DNA of 64,000 nt from Thiocystis violacea (GCF_016583565.1 NZ_NRRF01000017.1:1-64000); one strand, 5' to 3'; positions 17,938-27,854 are shown, numbered from the stretch's first letter. Notes: generated from the letters alone by a model not told the origin. A program made the numbers and translations.

Positions 17938-18198
17938 TCAGTGATGTCCGCGGTAGCGAGCGACGGCCGCCGTGATGACGGCGAGCAGCTCCTCGGATGA
18001 TTCAGACCCGGTGGCCTGAGCTGGGCCGGTTCCCGCTGAGCCGGCTCCAGTGGGCTGTGCCTCGAGGTGTGGGAACTTGAGCACGATGGCCGACATGCCG
18101 CGCAGGATGCCGACGAGCATCAGCAGAAAACCGAACACGATGCCCATGCCGACCACGAGCAGGCGCAGGCTCTCCAGTAACAGATCTGTCTCGCTCAT
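17938..18198 (-). CDS. oadG: Oxaloacetate decarboxylase, gamma subunit
   Basis: 86 residues. A single transmembrane helix (about 13-35, VVGMGIVFGFLLMLVGIL) is followed by a flexible Gly/Ala/Ser-rich linker and a soluble C-terminus (ELLAVITAAVARYRGHH) with a His pair. OadG binds zinc through its C-terminal end and holds the alpha and beta subunits together. It heads the oadGAB cluster. Confidence 0.88.
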   Translation of the reverse strand: MSETDLLLESLRLLVVGMGIVFGFLLMLVGILRGMSAIVLKFPHLEAQPTGAGSAGTGPAQATGSESSEELLAVITAAVARYRGHH

Positions 18199-18812
18199 TT
18201 CAGTCTCGGCTCCACCGTCTCGTCTGGGTCGTTCCCGAGGGCGTCCCGGCGGATGTCCGCGCCGATCGGCGCCCCGCGGGCCAGTCTTGGCGTTTCAGCG
18301 GGTCGGGCGGCCCGGACCCTTCGTTGGGCTGGCAGCGTAACCGCGATGCCCTTGATGGGCAAGATTTTGGTCATCTCGATCAAGCGACTAGAGGTCTTCC
18401 AGTATGACGCTCAGTCCTCCGGAAGCCGTTCGGGGCAGCCCTCTGCTCGGGGCCTGACGATGCCTCGGGTTGCGTATGCTGGACGGTTCAAGATCATGAA
18501 TTCAAAGGGAAGTGCGTGCGTGTCGAGGCGTTCGAGCGATCGGGTGTCGCTGTCGAGCGTTGCGTCGCCCATCCATCCATCGAGGGGTGCATGGGCGATG
18601 AAGTCGGCGGATCTCGAGTCTCGGCTCAATCGCTGTCCGCGTCCCCGATCCATTGATACGGCGCGGGTCAGAGTATCGCCCATTTCAATGATGGCCTTGT
18701 CCGCCGTCCCGACATCCCCCGGCGTGCCTTTGGCATTTACGCCGGGCCTCTCCAGGAGGCATGATCTCCAGCCTCTGGCCCGGCCAGGCACCGACTTGCG
18801 AGGTTTGTCGTC
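18199..18812. other. Gene-free stretch between divergent oadG and draG-like genes
   Basis: 614 bp. It must hold the promoters of both flanking genes, but no strong consensus box was found. Short open frames here lack a ribosome binding site and family resemblance, so I call no gene. Confidence 0.5.
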
Positions 18813-19754
18813 ATGCCCGAATCCGCTCCGACCCTCCGCGACCGCTATCGAGGCGCCTTGATGGGCCTGGCCGTCGGCGATGCACTGGGTACCACGCTCG
18901 AATTCACGCGGCCGGGCGCCTTCGCGCCGATCGATGACATGGTCGGCGGTGGGCCGTTTCGGCTCGCACCCGGGCAATGGACGGACGACACCTCGATGGC
19001 GCTCTGTCTGGCCGAGAGCCTGATCGAGCGCCGCGGGTTCGACGCGGAGGACCAGATGCGCCGCTACCTGCGCTGGCGCGACGAGGGACACTGGAGCAGC
19101 ACGGGCCGCTGCTTCGATATCGGCACGACCGTCGTCGCGGCCCTCGAGCGCTTCGAGGCGAGCGACGACCCCTACGCCGGCTCGACCGATCCTCACACCG
19201 CGGGCAATGGGTCGCTGATGCGGCTCGCGCCAGTTCCGCTGGCCTTCATGCGGGATCCCGTCGAGGCCGTGCGCTGCGCTGGCTGCATGTCCAGGACGAC
19301 CCATGGCGCGCCGGAGGCCGTCGATGCCTGTCGCTACATGGCGGGTCTCATGGTGGGTGCGCTGCAGGGGCGGGGGAAGGATGTGCTGCTGGCGCCGCTG
19401 TTCGCGCCTGGGGAGGTGGACTGGCGGGCGCACCTGCTCAGTCATCAGATCGGTCTCATCGCCGGCGGGCGTTTCAAGGTGCGTCAGCCGCCGGTCATCC
19501 GGGGCACCGGCTATGTCGCCCAGGCATTGGAGGCGGCGCTGTGGGCCTTCGACACCACGACGAGCTTCCGTGAGGGGGTGCTCAAGGCGGTGAATCTCGG
19601 CGAAGACGCCGACACCACGGGCGCCATCTTCGGCCAGCTCGCCGGTGCCTACTATGGTGTCTCCGCCATTCCAGAGCCGTGGCGCGGCCGTATTACGATG
19701 GCCGAGACCATCCTCGAATTGGCCGACGGCCTGCTCGACCTTGCCGATCGCTAG
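18813..19754 (+). CDS. ADP-ribosylglycohydrolase (DraG-like)
   Basis: 313 residues, all-helical ADP-ribosylglycohydrolase fold. The binuclear metal site is recognisable: GDALG near the N-terminus (about 24-28), the WTDDTSMAL block (about 55-63) and GEDADTTGAIFGQLAGA (about 264-280), whose aspartates bind Mg/Mn. AGNGSLMRLAP (about 129-139) is the substrate loop. Such enzymes remove ADP-ribose from proteins, nucleic acids or small molecules; DraG itself reactivates nitrogenase reductase. No DraT ADP-ribosyltransferase or nitrogenase gene is nearby, so the substrate is open. Confidence 0.9.
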   Translation: MPESAPTLRDRYRGALMGLAVGDALGTTLEFTRPGAFAPIDDMVGGGPFRLAPGQWTDDTSMALCLAESLIERRGFDAEDQMRRYLRWRDEGHWSSTGRCFDIGTTVVAALERFEASDDPYAGSTDPHTAGNGSLMRLAPVPLAFMRDPVEAVRCAGCMSRTTHGAPEAVDACRYMAGLMVGALQGRGKDVLLAPLFAPGEVDWRAHLLSHQIGLIAGGRFKVRQPPVIRGTGYVAQALEAALWAFDTTTSFREGVLKAVNLGEDADTTGAIFGQLAGAYYGVSAIPEPWRGRITMAETILELADGLLDLADR

Positions 19755-19812
19755 CCTTGGGAATGCGTCTTCGGTGCCTTCCGGGAAACAGCAGACCGAC
19801 AGCAGTGAGCGT

Positions 19813-19967
19813 GTAGGATGGGCAAAGCCCCTGCGATGCGCTTCGTTCGGCGTGCTGATGGTCAAAGGGCGTGCCCATCATCCCAGCTCCGCGCCTTGCA
19901 GGATGGGCACGTCCGTCCAGCGCCGAGGGCAGGTTCAAGCCCCGAGCGCGGACGTTGCCCATCCTAC
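19813..19967. repeat. 155-bp dispersed repeat, copy 1
   Basis: It starts GTAGGATGGGCAA and ends with the exact reverse complement TTGCCCATCCTAC. A second copy of the same length lies at 59558-59712. Internal blocks such as GTGCCCATCATCCCAGCTC and GATGGGCACGTCCGTC are shared. Similarity extends left: TTCCGGGAAACA begins 34 bp before the repeat in both copies. The element sits between the draG-like gene and the next gene. It looks like a MITE- or REP-type non-autonomous element; no transposase is attached. Confidence 0.75.
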
Positions 19968-19984
19968 CGACTTGCCGATCGGTC

Positions 19985-20782
19985 TCAGCGTTGCACCCAC
20001 TCCAGAACCTTGTACTCGGCGACGATCGCCGGGTCGATCGTATGCACGACCTTGCCGCCATGCAGGCGCCGCTCGACGAGCAGCTCGCCTGCGCGACTGA
20101 CATCGATCAGGCCTCCGCTGCGCTCCAGGCCATTGCGCATCCTGAGGCGCACGGTTTTGCCGATGTCCGCATTGGCCCCGCGCGGGTCCTTCGCGACATA
20201 GGACCGGACCAATCTCGGCTGGGCGGGCGTCCTCTTCTCGGCCTCCTCTTGTGCGCGATGGGCATCCTCCAGCGCTACCGCATCCTCGATCTTGGCGTTC
20301 AGCGCCGCCGCGGGATCGAGGTCGGCAACCGCCTCGCTGGCGATGCCTCGACCCCTGTCCGGCGCCGTTTGCGACACCGCGGCGGGTTGAACGGGCTGTG
20401 CGGCCATGATGCCCTTGAGCCCCCGGCGCATCTCGTCCTCCGCCTCCCCCCGCGTCATCTGCCCAGTCTGTACGCGGTGAAGGAGATCCTGCTGCAGCGC
20501 CTGGATCTCAGCCGTCTGCAGTTGCATCGCCCCGGAATCCATCGACTGCACCATGCTCCCAACGAAGACCCAGGTGAGGATGAGCGCCAGAAAGGAACTC
20601 CCCAGGTGCGCCAGGAACGGCTTGGCGGCGCGGTCCCAGTGCAGGATGCCAAAGATGAGTGTGGCGAAGGGAAGAAAGAGACAGGCCAGTCCCCAGAGGA
20701 TGTCGGTCTGAAAGGCGACCACGAGCAGCCAGACGAAGGCGGCCAGCGCGATGACGCCGAGGACGGCGAAGAGAAGCTCCAT
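19985..20782 (-). CDS. Membrane protein of unknown function
   Basis: 265 residues from the ATG at 20782, chosen because AGGAG lies 6 bases upstream; an upstream in-frame ATG lacks a site. Three hydrophobic segments (about 4-25, 28-47 and 57-80) are followed by a long cytoplasmic region: a coiled-coil-like stretch (about 80-125, with QALQQDLLHRVQTGQM), a linker rich in Ala, and a compact C-terminal domain (about 195-265) with GKTVRLRMRNGLERSGGLI, which looks like a small beta domain. No family recognised. Confidence 0.75.
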   Translation of the reverse strand: MELLFAVLGVIALAAFVWLLVVAFQTDILWGLACLFLPFATLIFGILHWDRAAKPFLAHLGSSFLALILTWVFVGSMVQSMDSGAMQLQTAEIQALQQDLLHRVQTGQMTRGEAEDEMRRGLKGIMAAQPVQPAAVSQTAPDRGRGIASEAVADLDPAAALNAKIEDAVALEDAHRAQEEAEKRTPAQPRLVRSYVAKDPRGANADIGKTVRLRMRNGLERSGGLIDVSRAGELLVERRLHGGKVVHTIDPAIVAEYKVLEWVQR

Positions 20783-21260
20783 CCGAATCTCCTGTGAGAG
20801 TGAACGAGCCGGCATGGGGGGGGTGGCGGCAAAGGTGAGAAGACCGATCGGCGGGGCCGAGAGGTCTGCACGCGCGCTTTCCGGCTCGTTCGTTCGGTGG
20901 AAATGCTAGCTGAGGGCGTTACGGCGGACTGGGATCGGCTGCACAGTGCGAGGTTGGCATGCTGTTGATTTGGCGGTCGCCGTCCAAGCGATGCGGACGC
21001 CTTCGCAGTATCGGATGCCGCTCGTCACCTGGATGAGTCTAATGTTCCCCGCGTGGTTGCGGTGGGCGATCCTCAGGCCGGCGAGCGCACGCCTTGATGC
21101 AGGGCATGACGCGGATCTTCGTTCGAGGTGCCAGTCGAGCTATGAAGGGCTACTCTAGACAGATGCCGGCCCCTGACTCCCCGTCGGGATGGTCCCTCAA
21201 GCTGCCAGGGCGCCCGATCAGATTCGTAAGGCCGCAGGGACGTGCCAAGGAGTAGCGACG
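20783..21260. other. Gene-free stretch between divergent genes
   Basis: 478 bp separating the membrane-protein gene from the porin gene. A run of seven or more G lies near 20817. I see no gene or strong promoter. Confidence 0.45.
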
Positions 21261-22481
21261 TTGCAATCGCGTTTTCGATCGACGGCGAGAGGTATGAGGC
21301 TTTGCTGCTGCATCGTACTGGCGGCTGGGCTCGGCCTGGCTAGGGACGCGCTCTGCGACCTGCCTGACGGTGTCCAGATCCACGGATTTGCGAGTCAGGG
21401 CTACATCCTGACCACCGGGAACAACTTCTTCGGCGAGACCATCGACGGCGGCGCCTTCGACTTTCGCGAGCTGGGGCTCAATGGCTCCTGGCGGATCACG
21501 CCGACTGTGCAGGTCTCGCTGCAAGCCCTCTCGCGCAACGCGGGCGAAACGGATGACGGGGCCTTGCGGCTGGATTACGGGTTCATCGATTACGGCTTCT
21601 TCACGAGTGCCGACGATCGGTGGGGCTTGCGGCTCGGCCGTATCCTGAATCCCTTCGGTTTCTACAACGATACCCGGGATGTGGCCTTCATTCGTCCGAG
21701 CATTCTTCTGCCCCAATCCATCTACTTCGATGTAAACCGCAATCTATCGCTGTCCTCGGATGGTGCTCAGCTCTACGCCGAGCGGCAATCGGAGATCGGC
21801 AATCTCACGCTTCAGCTCGCGCTCGCGCTTCCGCGCGTGGAGGATCCGGATTTCGAGCGGGCCATCTTCTTCGTGCAGCCGGCCCCAGGCCGGCTCGCCC
21901 CGGAGCCGTCGTGGATGGGGCGCCTCGCCTACGAGAGCGATAGCGGCGGTCTTCGCTTGATGCTGTCCGGTGGTCAGGTCAACGTGGGATACGATCCTGG
22001 GGGATCGGACGATCCCTATCTGGCGGGTGGTTTTCAGTTCGATGTGCTCATCCTCTCGGCCCAGTACAACGCGCGCCGCTGGGATCTCACCGCGGAATAC
22101 GCGCTGCGTTCCAATCGCTTTCGCGACTATGGACCCCTGCTTCCGGATACCAGCTACGTTGGCGAGAGCTACTACCTTCAAGCCGCTTACCGTTTTGCCC
22201 CACAGTGGGAGACCGTCGTCCGCTACGACAGGCTCTATTGGGATCGGGAGGACCGCGACGGCTCGGCGTTCGCGGCGCTAACTGGGCTGCCAGCGCATCG
22301 CCGTTTCGCGAAGGACCTCATGGTCGGGTTGCGCTGGGATGTCACCCCCTCCTTCATGCTGAGAACGGAATTCCATTACATCGATGGCACGGGTTGGCTG
22401 TCTGAGCTGGAGAATCCGGTGCCGTCCGCAACCGAGCGCTACTGGACGCTCTTCGCTGTCCTCGGCTCCTATCGGTTCTGA
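21261..22481 (+). CDS. Outer-membrane porin-like beta-barrel protein
   Basis: 406 residues if initiated at the TTG at 21261, which has AAGGAG eight bases upstream; the ATG at 21294 has its purine run too close. The signal peptide contains a basic stretch, then CCCIVLAAGLGLARDALC, with cleavage near ALC-D. The mature chain begins VQIHGFASQGYILTTGNN and alternates short amphipathic strands with many aromatic residues (GFIDYGFFTSAD, RLGRILNPFGFYND, YYLQAAYRFAPQWETVVRYDRLYWDRED). It ends ...VLGSYRF, with the C-terminal phenylalanine typical of BAM substrates. It is likely a diffusion porin; its substrate is not evident. Confidence 0.85.
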   Translation: MQSRFRSTARGMRLCCCIVLAAGLGLARDALCDLPDGVQIHGFASQGYILTTGNNFFGETIDGGAFDFRELGLNGSWRITPTVQVSLQALSRNAGETDDGALRLDYGFIDYGFFTSADDRWGLRLGRILNPFGFYNDTRDVAFIRPSILLPQSIYFDVNRNLSLSSDGAQLYAERQSEIGNLTLQLALALPRVEDPDFERAIFFVQPAPGRLAPEPSWMGRLAYESDSGGLRLMLSGGQVNVGYDPGGSDDPYLAGGFQFDVLILSAQYNARRWDLTAEYALRSNRFRDYGPLLPDTSYVGESYYLQAAYRFAPQWETVVRYDRLYWDREDRDGSAFAALTGLPAHRRFAKDLMVGLRWDVTPSFMLRTEFHYIDGTGWLSELENPVPSATERYWTLFAVLGSYRF

Positions 22482-22537
22482 ACGCGACCCACGTCGCTGC
22501 CGGAAGGGGCTGCCGACGAGGGCCGGACTGAGTCGAT

Positions 22538-23329
22538 TCAGGGCTTGCGTCCAGCGGCCAGAACCATGTTTGTGCTGCCGAACAAGGTTCCCCGCTCGCC
22601 TCTTAGCGCGAGCTCAGACCGCCAGGCGTCGAGCGCTTCCGCCTCCACCAAGCCTGCGTCAAGGGCGCCCTGCTCGACCTCATCCAGCCTCGCCAGGTAT
22701 CGGATTTGGGCGGCATTGCCGGTGATCGCGATCGGCTGGACCTCGATCTGGACATCTTTGAGGCCGGCCTCGGCGAAGAGGCGAAACAACTGCCGGCCGG
22801 AGTAGCCGTTCGTCAGAAGGCGCTCGGCGTGGAAACGCACCAGCTTGCGCTCGGTGTCGGTCTGGGTCGTGTCGATCGATAGCGCTCCCCAATCCGGATC
22901 CACCACCACAACCCAGCCTCCTTGTCGCGTTACCCGTATCATTTCGCCGAGCGCTAGCGCGGGGTCAGTGAGATGCATGAATAGCCGCTCGCTGCGGCAG
23001 GCATCGACGCTGAGCGACTCCAAGGGCAGGGTGCAGGCATTGCCGACCCGATGCGATACGCGATCCGCCAAGCCGGCCTGCTCCGCGCGCTCATTGGCCG
23101 TTGCCACCATGGACGCGTCAGCATCCACCCCGAGCACGCTTCCTTCAGGCCCCATCGCCTCCGCGATTGCCAGGGTGTCGATGCCAATCCCGCAGCCAAC
23201 GTCCAGAGCTTGACTTCCTTGTTCCAACCGCATCAGAGAGTAGCTGCGGGTCTTGGTCGGAAGCAGCAGCTGGGCTGCGGCCTTCAGGTATTCGGCATCG
23301 ACATAGCCGGCTGATCGATCTGGTTTCAT
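22538..23329 (-). CDS. SAM-dependent methyltransferase (class I)
   Basis: 263 residues. The Rossmann core has motif I ALDVGCGIGID (about 41-51), an acidic residue at the end of strand 2 (GVDADASM), RVGNACTLPL (motif II region) and the post-core GGWVVVVDPDWGAL. The C-terminal part (VQIEVQPIAITGNAAQIRYLARLD) is a substrate-binding cap. The layout is that of the small-molecule methyltransferases of the UbiE/Methyltransf_11 group. The substrate is unknown. It lies 78 bp after the exosortase-associated acyltransferase and on the same strand, so they may be cotranscribed. Confidence 0.85.
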   Translation of the reverse strand: MKPDRSAGYVDAEYLKAAAQLLLPTKTRSYSLMRLEQGSQALDVGCGIGIDTLAIAEAMGPEGSVLGVDADASMVATANERAEQAGLADRVSHRVGNACTLPLESLSVDACRSERLFMHLTDPALALGEMIRVTRQGGWVVVVDPDWGALSIDTTQTDTERKLVRFHAERLLTNGYSGRQLFRLFAEAGLKDVQIEVQPIAITGNAAQIRYLARLDEVEQGALDAGLVEAEALDAWRSELALRGERGTLFGSTNMVLAAGRKP

Positions 23330-23407
23330 CGCGCTCGCCTCCTGGGGGTAAATCTGAATCCGTGGTGAACGGGTCCGTCACCGGCGATCGAGCATTGCCA
23401 ACGCAGC

Positions 23408-24172
23408 CTAGGTTGCATTGAAGTCAGCGCCCAAACCATTGCCTGTCCCGAATAGTTGTGCGTCGATGTGTGTGAACAGCTCCTCGATCTCTGGGAGCAG
23501 CACGCCAAGGGCTCGCTTTCGCGGCAGTGCGAAGGGTGCTCGAAGGCCGAAGTGATCGACCGCCTCGCCTGCCTGCGTAAACATGATCCCGAAGCGCTGC
23601 AGCAATCGCGCAAGCCGCGGTTCCATCAGCGCGAAGGCGAGGTCGGTCGAACTTCTCAGGAACATGGACATGCCGGCCGTGAACAGCCCAACGGGAATCA
23701 TCGGGAAATTGCTGCGGCGCTCGTTTCCTTCCGACTCCTGATCATCCGGCATGCTGATGGGCTTCTTGTCATCCTTCTTGCGACGTCGAAATCGCTCGAC
23801 GACAGCGAGTCGGGACATTTCGCCGACGCTTTGCCGCGGCAGATGGTTCGAGCTGAGGGAATACTCAGGGAAGGTCGCGCAGAAGGTCTCGAAAGGCAGC
23901 AAGCAGATCCGGCCGTCTTTCTCTGGACGGACCAGACGAATGCAGCCCACCGGGAGCTGCGTTTGACGATGGATCATCAGGGCATGTTGGGCGCGCTCGT
24001 CGTATTCATCCTGCTCCATCTGACCTGGACATTGCTCTTCCGCGAGGTAACCGAATTCCTTGCAGTAGACCTCGTAGCGGACTTGGTAGACCTGCGCGAG
24101 CAGCTCCGGAGTCGTGGCGAGCTTGAGCTCGAAATAAGTGCCGAAGTTTGCGGCGATGCTGGCTTGAACCAC
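23408..24172 (-). CDS. PEP-CTERM/exosortase-associated acyltransferase
   Basis: 254 residues, GNAT fold related to acyl-homoserine-lactone synthases. Recognisable blocks: LLAQVYQVRYEVYCKEFGYL (about 24-43), DEYDERAQHALMIH, LPVGCIRLV (about 75-83), and EMSRLAVVERFRRR (about 118-131), which aligns with the catalytic strand of AHL synthases. The long insertion after it and the C-terminal AGEAVDHFGLRAPFAL are typical of the family that accompanies exosortase/PEP-CTERM systems. It probably acylates something in the exopolysaccharide/sorting pathway; the substrate is unknown. The start is GTG at 24172, with GAGGAA seven bases upstream. A VPxPA-sorted protein at 47318-48022 supports the presence of the system in this genome. 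Confidence 0.85.
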   Translation of the reverse strand: MVQASIAANFGTYFELKLATTPELLAQVYQVRYEVYCKEFGYLAEEQCPGQMEQDEYDERAQHALMIHRQTQLPVGCIRLVRPEKDGRICLLPFETFCATFPEYSLSSNHLPRQSVGEMSRLAVVERFRRRKKDDKKPISMPDDQESEGNERRSNFPMIPVGLFTAGMSMFLRSSTDLAFALMEPRLARLLQRFGIMFTQAGEAVDHFGLRAPFALPRKRALGVLLPEIEELFTHIDAQLFGTGNGLGADFNAT

Positions 24173-24197
24173 GATGGCGTTCCTCGTCGTGTGGTGA

Positions 24198-24211
24198 CAG
24201 TACGCGTACTG
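24198..24211. promoter_or_regulatory. Perfect 14-bp palindrome upstream of the acyltransferase gene
   Basis: CAGTACGCGTACTG reads the same on both strands and lies 26-39 bp before the GTG start. It is a candidate dimeric-regulator operator. No known operator consensus is claimed. Confidence 0.4.
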
Positions 24212-24279
24212 CGCCCTGGCGGCAGGGCTCGCTCAAGGGGGAAGCTACCATCAAGCGCGCGCAAAAGGCGAGGGACCGC

Positions 24280-26481
24280 TTACACATCGCGCATCGGTTC
24301 GACTTGCCCCTCCATCAGCCGCCAGCGCAGCTTCGTCAGCCGCTGGCTCGATTCGACCTTCTTGATCGCCATTCCGAGCGCCTTTGGCTGAGCGATCAGC
24401 ACGACCAGGCGCTTGCCGCGCGTCACGGCCGTGTAGAGCAGGTTCCGCTGCAAGAGCGTGTAGTGCTGCATGGCGAGCGGGATGACGACGGCTGGGTACT
24501 CAGAGCCCTGAGCCTTGTGGACGCTGGTGGCGTAGGCGAGGGCGACCTCGTCCAGCTCGCCGCTCTCGTAGACGACGGCGCGTCCCTCGAAGTCGATGGT
24601 CAGCAGCCCCTCCTCGGCGTCGATCGACTGGATGCGGCCGATGTCGCCGTTGAAGACCTCCTTGTCGTAGTCGTTGACCAGCTGGATGACCTTGTCGCCC
24701 GGGGCGTAGGTCCAGCCGAAGCGCTCGATGCGCGGCTGGGCGTCGGGGTTGAGGGCGGTCTGGAGCGCGACGTTGAGTGCGCGCGATCCGAGCCCGCCCC
24801 GGTTCATCGGGGTCAGAACTTGAACGTCCCGGACGGGGTCCAGGCCGAAGCGGCTGGGGATGCGCTCGGTGACGACGCGCATCAGCTTGTCGTGGATCGC
24901 CTCCGGGGTGTCGCAGCGGATCAGGTAGAAGTCGCTGTCCGCTCGGTCGGCATCCGGGATCTCGGGCATCTTGCCGGCGTTGATGCGGTGGGCGTTGACG
25001 ATGATGCGGGAGGCGGCGGCCTGGCGGAAGATCTCGGTGAGGCGCACAGTCGGCACGGCGCCCGAGCCGATGAGGTCCGCGAGCACGGCGCCCGGTCCGA
25101 CCGAGGGGAGCTGGTCGACGTCGCCGACCAGCAGCACGGCGGCCCGGGTCGGCACGGCGCGCAGGAGCTGATTCATCAGCACCACGTCGACCATGGAGAC
25201 CTCGTCCACCACCAGCAGGTCGGTTTCGAGCTGGCTGTACTGGTCGCGGCGGAAGCCCATGATCTGCGGATCGAATTCCAGCAGCCGATGGATGGTCCTG
25301 GCCTCGCCGCCGGTGGATTCGGACAGGCGCTTGGCGGCGCGCCCGGTCGGGGCGCACAGCAGCACCTCGACGCCCTTGGCCCGCAGGATGCGCAGGATGC
25401 TGTTGACCACGGTGGTCTTCCCCACGCCCGGCCCGCCGGTGATGATGGTGACCTTGCCGGAGACGGCGGCGGCGATGGCGGCGCGCTGGGAGTCGGATAG
25501 GGCGAGCCCGGTCTGGGTCTCGGCCCAGGGCAATGCCTTCCCGATGTCGATGGCGCCCCAGGGCGGCGGGGCGAGCTTCAGGCGTTCCAGGTTGCGGGCG
25601 ATGCCCAACTCGGCGCGCTGCAAGGGCGTCAGGAAGAGCGCGGGCCGCTCCTCGATGGGCTCGGCGACCAGGCGCTCTTCGGTCAATTCGACCTGGATGG
25701 CCTCCTCGATGATGGGGGTCGGGATCTCCAGCAGGGTGCGGGACTGCTCGACCAGGTGCTCGTGCCAGGCGGCGCAGTGGCCTTCGCCCGCGATCTCCTG
25801 CAGGACGTGCCGCACGCCCGCCTGTGCGCGGATGAGCGAGTCGCGCGGGATGCCGAGCCGCCCGGCGATGGTGTCCGCGGTCTTGAAGCCGATGCCATGG
25901 ATGTCGAGCGCCAGCCGATAGGGGTTCTCGCGCACCTGCTCGACGGCCCGGTCGCCGTAGGTCTTGTAGATGCGCACGGCGCGCGCGGTGCCGACCCCGT
26001 GGGACTGGAGGAAGACCATGATCTCGCGGATCACCTTCTGCTCCGCCCAGGCGTCCGTGACCCGCTTCCTGCGTTTCGGGCCGATGCCCTCCAGTTCCAG
26101 CAGCCGATCCGGGCTGTCCTCGATGACGTCGAACACCTGCTCGCCGAAGGCCCGCACCAGTTTCTTCGCGAAGTGCGGCCCGATGCCCTTGACCATGCCG
26201 GAGCCCAGATAGCGCTCGATCCCGTCGAGCGTCCGCGGCTGGATGACGCGCAGGTTGACGGACTTGAACTGCAGCCCATGCTGGCGGTCGTTCACCCACC
26301 AGCCCTCGGCCTCCAGATACTCGCCTGGGGTGACGCTGGCCGCCGAGCCGATCACGGTGATCAGCTCGCGCTCCCCGCGCACCTTCACCCGCAGCACGCA
26401 GAAGCCGCTTTCCGGGCTGTGGAAGGTGACCCGCTCGACGGAACCGCTCAGGCGCTCGGTGGGTGCTTGTGGCTCTCGCAT
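24280..26481 (-). CDS. recD2: ATP-dependent RecD2-type helicase
   Basis: 733 residues from the ATG at 26481; an in-frame start at 26541 would add 20 low-complexity residues. N-terminal OB-like region ([20 protein letters not shown]), helix-hairpin-helix repeats (about 95-200: [42 protein letters not shown]), then SF1B helicase domains with Walker [13 protein letters not shown], Walker [12 protein letters not shown], motif [18 protein letters not shown] and the C-terminal [17 protein letters not shown] and [15 protein letters not shown]. It is the RecD2 class, a 5'-3' helicase found without RecBC, implicated in DNA repair and replication-fork processing. The neighbours are unrelated. Confidence 0.93.
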   Translation of the reverse strand: MREPQAPTERLSGSVERVTFHSPESGFCVLRVKVRGERELITVIGSAASVTPGEYLEAEGWWVNDRQHGLQFKSVNLRVIQPRTLDGIERYLGSGMVKGIGPHFAKKLVRAFGEQVFDVIEDSPDRLLELEGIGPKRRKRVTDAWAEQKVIREIMVFLQSHGVGTARAVRIYKTYGDRAVEQVRENPYRLALDIHGIGFKTADTIAGRLGIPRDSLIRAQAGVRHVLQEIAGEGHCAAWHEHLVEQSRTLLEIPTPIIEEAIQVELTEERLVAEPIEERPALFLTPLQRAELGIARNLERLKLAPPPWGAIDIGKALPWAETQTGLALSDSQRAAIAAAVSGKVTIITGGPGVGKTTVVNSILRILRAKGVEVLLCAPTGRAAKRLSESTGGEARTIHRLLEFDPQIMGFRRDQYSQLETDLLVVDEVSMVDVVLMNQLLRAVPTRAAVLLVGDVDQLPSVGPGAVLADLIGSGAVPTVRLTEIFRQAAASRIIVNAHRINAGKMPEIPDADRADSDFYLIRCDTPEAIHDKLMRVVTERIPSRFGLDPVRDVQVLTPMNRGGLGSRALNVALQTALNPDAQPRIERFGWTYAPGDKVIQLVNDYDKEVFNGDIGRIQSIDAEEGLLTIDFEGRAVVYESGELDEVALAYATSVHKAQGSEYPAVVIPLAMQHYTLLQRNLLYTAVTRGKRLVVLIAQPKALGMAIKKVESSQRLTKLRWRLMEGQVEPMRDV

Positions 26482-26624
26482 GCTGGCTCGGCGCCGTCGG
26501 GCGCGTGGTTCTGCCGAGGGTGAAGGGATGGGGAACAGCATATCCCAGGATTCGCCGGATGATTCGGGCGCATGCGGCGACCGCTGCCTCTAAACTACGC
26601 GATTGATCCGCGCACCCCATCCCG

Positions 26625-27854
26625 ATGATCGCTGCCCATACCCCGGCCTTCTGGCGGGCGACCCTGGCACTGAGCCTGGGTTCGCTCCTGACCTTCGCCA
26701 ATCTCTATACGCCGCAACCGCTGCTGCCGCTCTTCAGTCAGACCTGGGGCGTCTCGCCGGTCGACGCCAGTCTCACGGTCTCCCTCACGACCCTGACCTT
26801 GAGTCTGTCGCTGCTGATCTACGGTCCGCTGTCGGACGCCATCGGGCGTCGCGGCATCATGCTGGTGACCATGACGCTGACGACTCTCTGCTCGCTGGCC
26901 ATGGCCTTCGCGCCCGACTTCGGCACCCTGCTGGCGCTACGGGCGTTTCAGGGGCTCTTCATCGGCGGACTCCTGGCCGTGGCCATGGCCTACATGGGCG
27001 ATGAATTCGAGCGCAAGGCGATGATCCTGGCGATCGGGCTCTATATCAGCGGCAACTCGCTGGGCGGGATCTCCGGGCGGCTCATCAGCGGCGCGGTCGC
27101 CGCCTCCTGGGGCTGGGAGGCGAGCTTCCTGGTGACCGGCTGCCTGAGCCTCGTCATTCTGATCGCCTTCGCCTGGATGCTGCCGCCGCCCCGGCATTTC
27201 ATGCCCAAGCCGCTGCATCCGGTCGCGCTGATGCGGGGGCTGGGCGGTCACGCAGCCAACCCCATGATCTCGCTCGCCTGCCTGGTCGGCGGCCTCAACT
27301 TCCTGGTCTTCATCAACCTCTATAGCTACATCACCTATCTGTTGAGCGCCCCGCCGTACTTTCTCTCTCCCGCGGCCCTGGGTCTGCTCTTTCTCACCTA
27401 TCTGTCCGGCACCCTCGCGGCGGCCTTCTCCGGTCGCGTTGTCGGCGCTGGGTCCCAGCCGCTCGCCATGGCCGCGGGCATCCTCGTCCTCATGGCTGGA
27501 ACCCTCCTGACCCTGGTGCCCAGGTTGGAGGCGATCATCGCCGGCATGCTGATCAATGCCGTCGGCTTCTTCTTCACGCACGCGCAAGCCGCGGGCTGGG
27601 TGAACAGGAACGCACGCGGGGCGCGGGCCAGTGCCTCGTCGCTCTATCTCATGAGCTATTACGGCGGCGCGAGCATCGGCAGCTTCTATCTCGGACCCTT
27701 CTGGCACTGGCTGGCCTGGCCCGGCGTCGTGCTCGGGGCGATTCTCATGCTCGGGGTCGGCTTGGGCGTGTCGCTACGCCTGTGGGTGCTGGAGCGGCGC
27801 GCGGCCGATCAGGACGTTGCGGAGGCCGTTGCCGGACCTCCGCCAAGCGGTTGA
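26625..27854 (+). CDS. MFS transporter (drug:H+ antiporter type, YnfM-like)
   Basis: 409 residues, 12 transmembrane segments. The first half has LTFANLYTPQPLLPLFSQ, the loop 2-3 motif A in GPLSDAIGRRGIM, and the motif C-like block around LGGISGRLISG. A cytoplasmic loop (PPPRHFMPKPLHPVALMRG) separates the two bundles. The fold resembles the YnfM/arabinose-exporter group of efflux permeases. The substrate is unknown. It diverges from recD2. Confidence 0.9.
   Translation: MIAAHTPAFWRATLALSLGSLLTFANLYTPQPLLPLFSQTWGVSPVDASLTVSLTTLTLSLSLLIYGPLSDAIGRRGIMLVTMTLTTLCSLAMAFAPDFGTLLALRAFQGLFIGGLLAVAMAYMGDEFERKAMILAIGLYISGNSLGGISGRLISGAVAASWGWEASFLVTGCLSLVILIAFAWMLPPPRHFMPKPLHPVALMRGLGGHAANPMISLACLVGGLNFLVFINLYSYITYLLSAPPYFLSPAALGLLFLTYLSGTLAAAFSGRVVGAGSQPLAMAAGILVLMAGTLLTLVPRLEAIIAGMLINAVGFFFTHAQAAGWVNRNARGARASASSLYLMSYYGGASIGSFYLGPFWHWLAWPGVVLGAILMLGVGLGVSLRLWVLERRAADQDVAEAVAGPPPSG

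Noticed and set aside
15970-18000. Plus-strand frame (676 codons) across oadB/oadA
   Set aside because: Lies entirely opposite the clear oxaloacetate decarboxylase genes; the translation is compositionally odd.
18195-18383. 62-codon frame just upstream of oadG
   Set aside because: TTG start, no ribosome binding site, no recognised family; the overlap with oadG of 4 bp alone is not enough.
18411-19865. Minus-strand frame (484 codons) opposite the draG-like gene
   Set aside because: Opposite a well-supported gene; residue composition is that of antisense GC-rich DNA.
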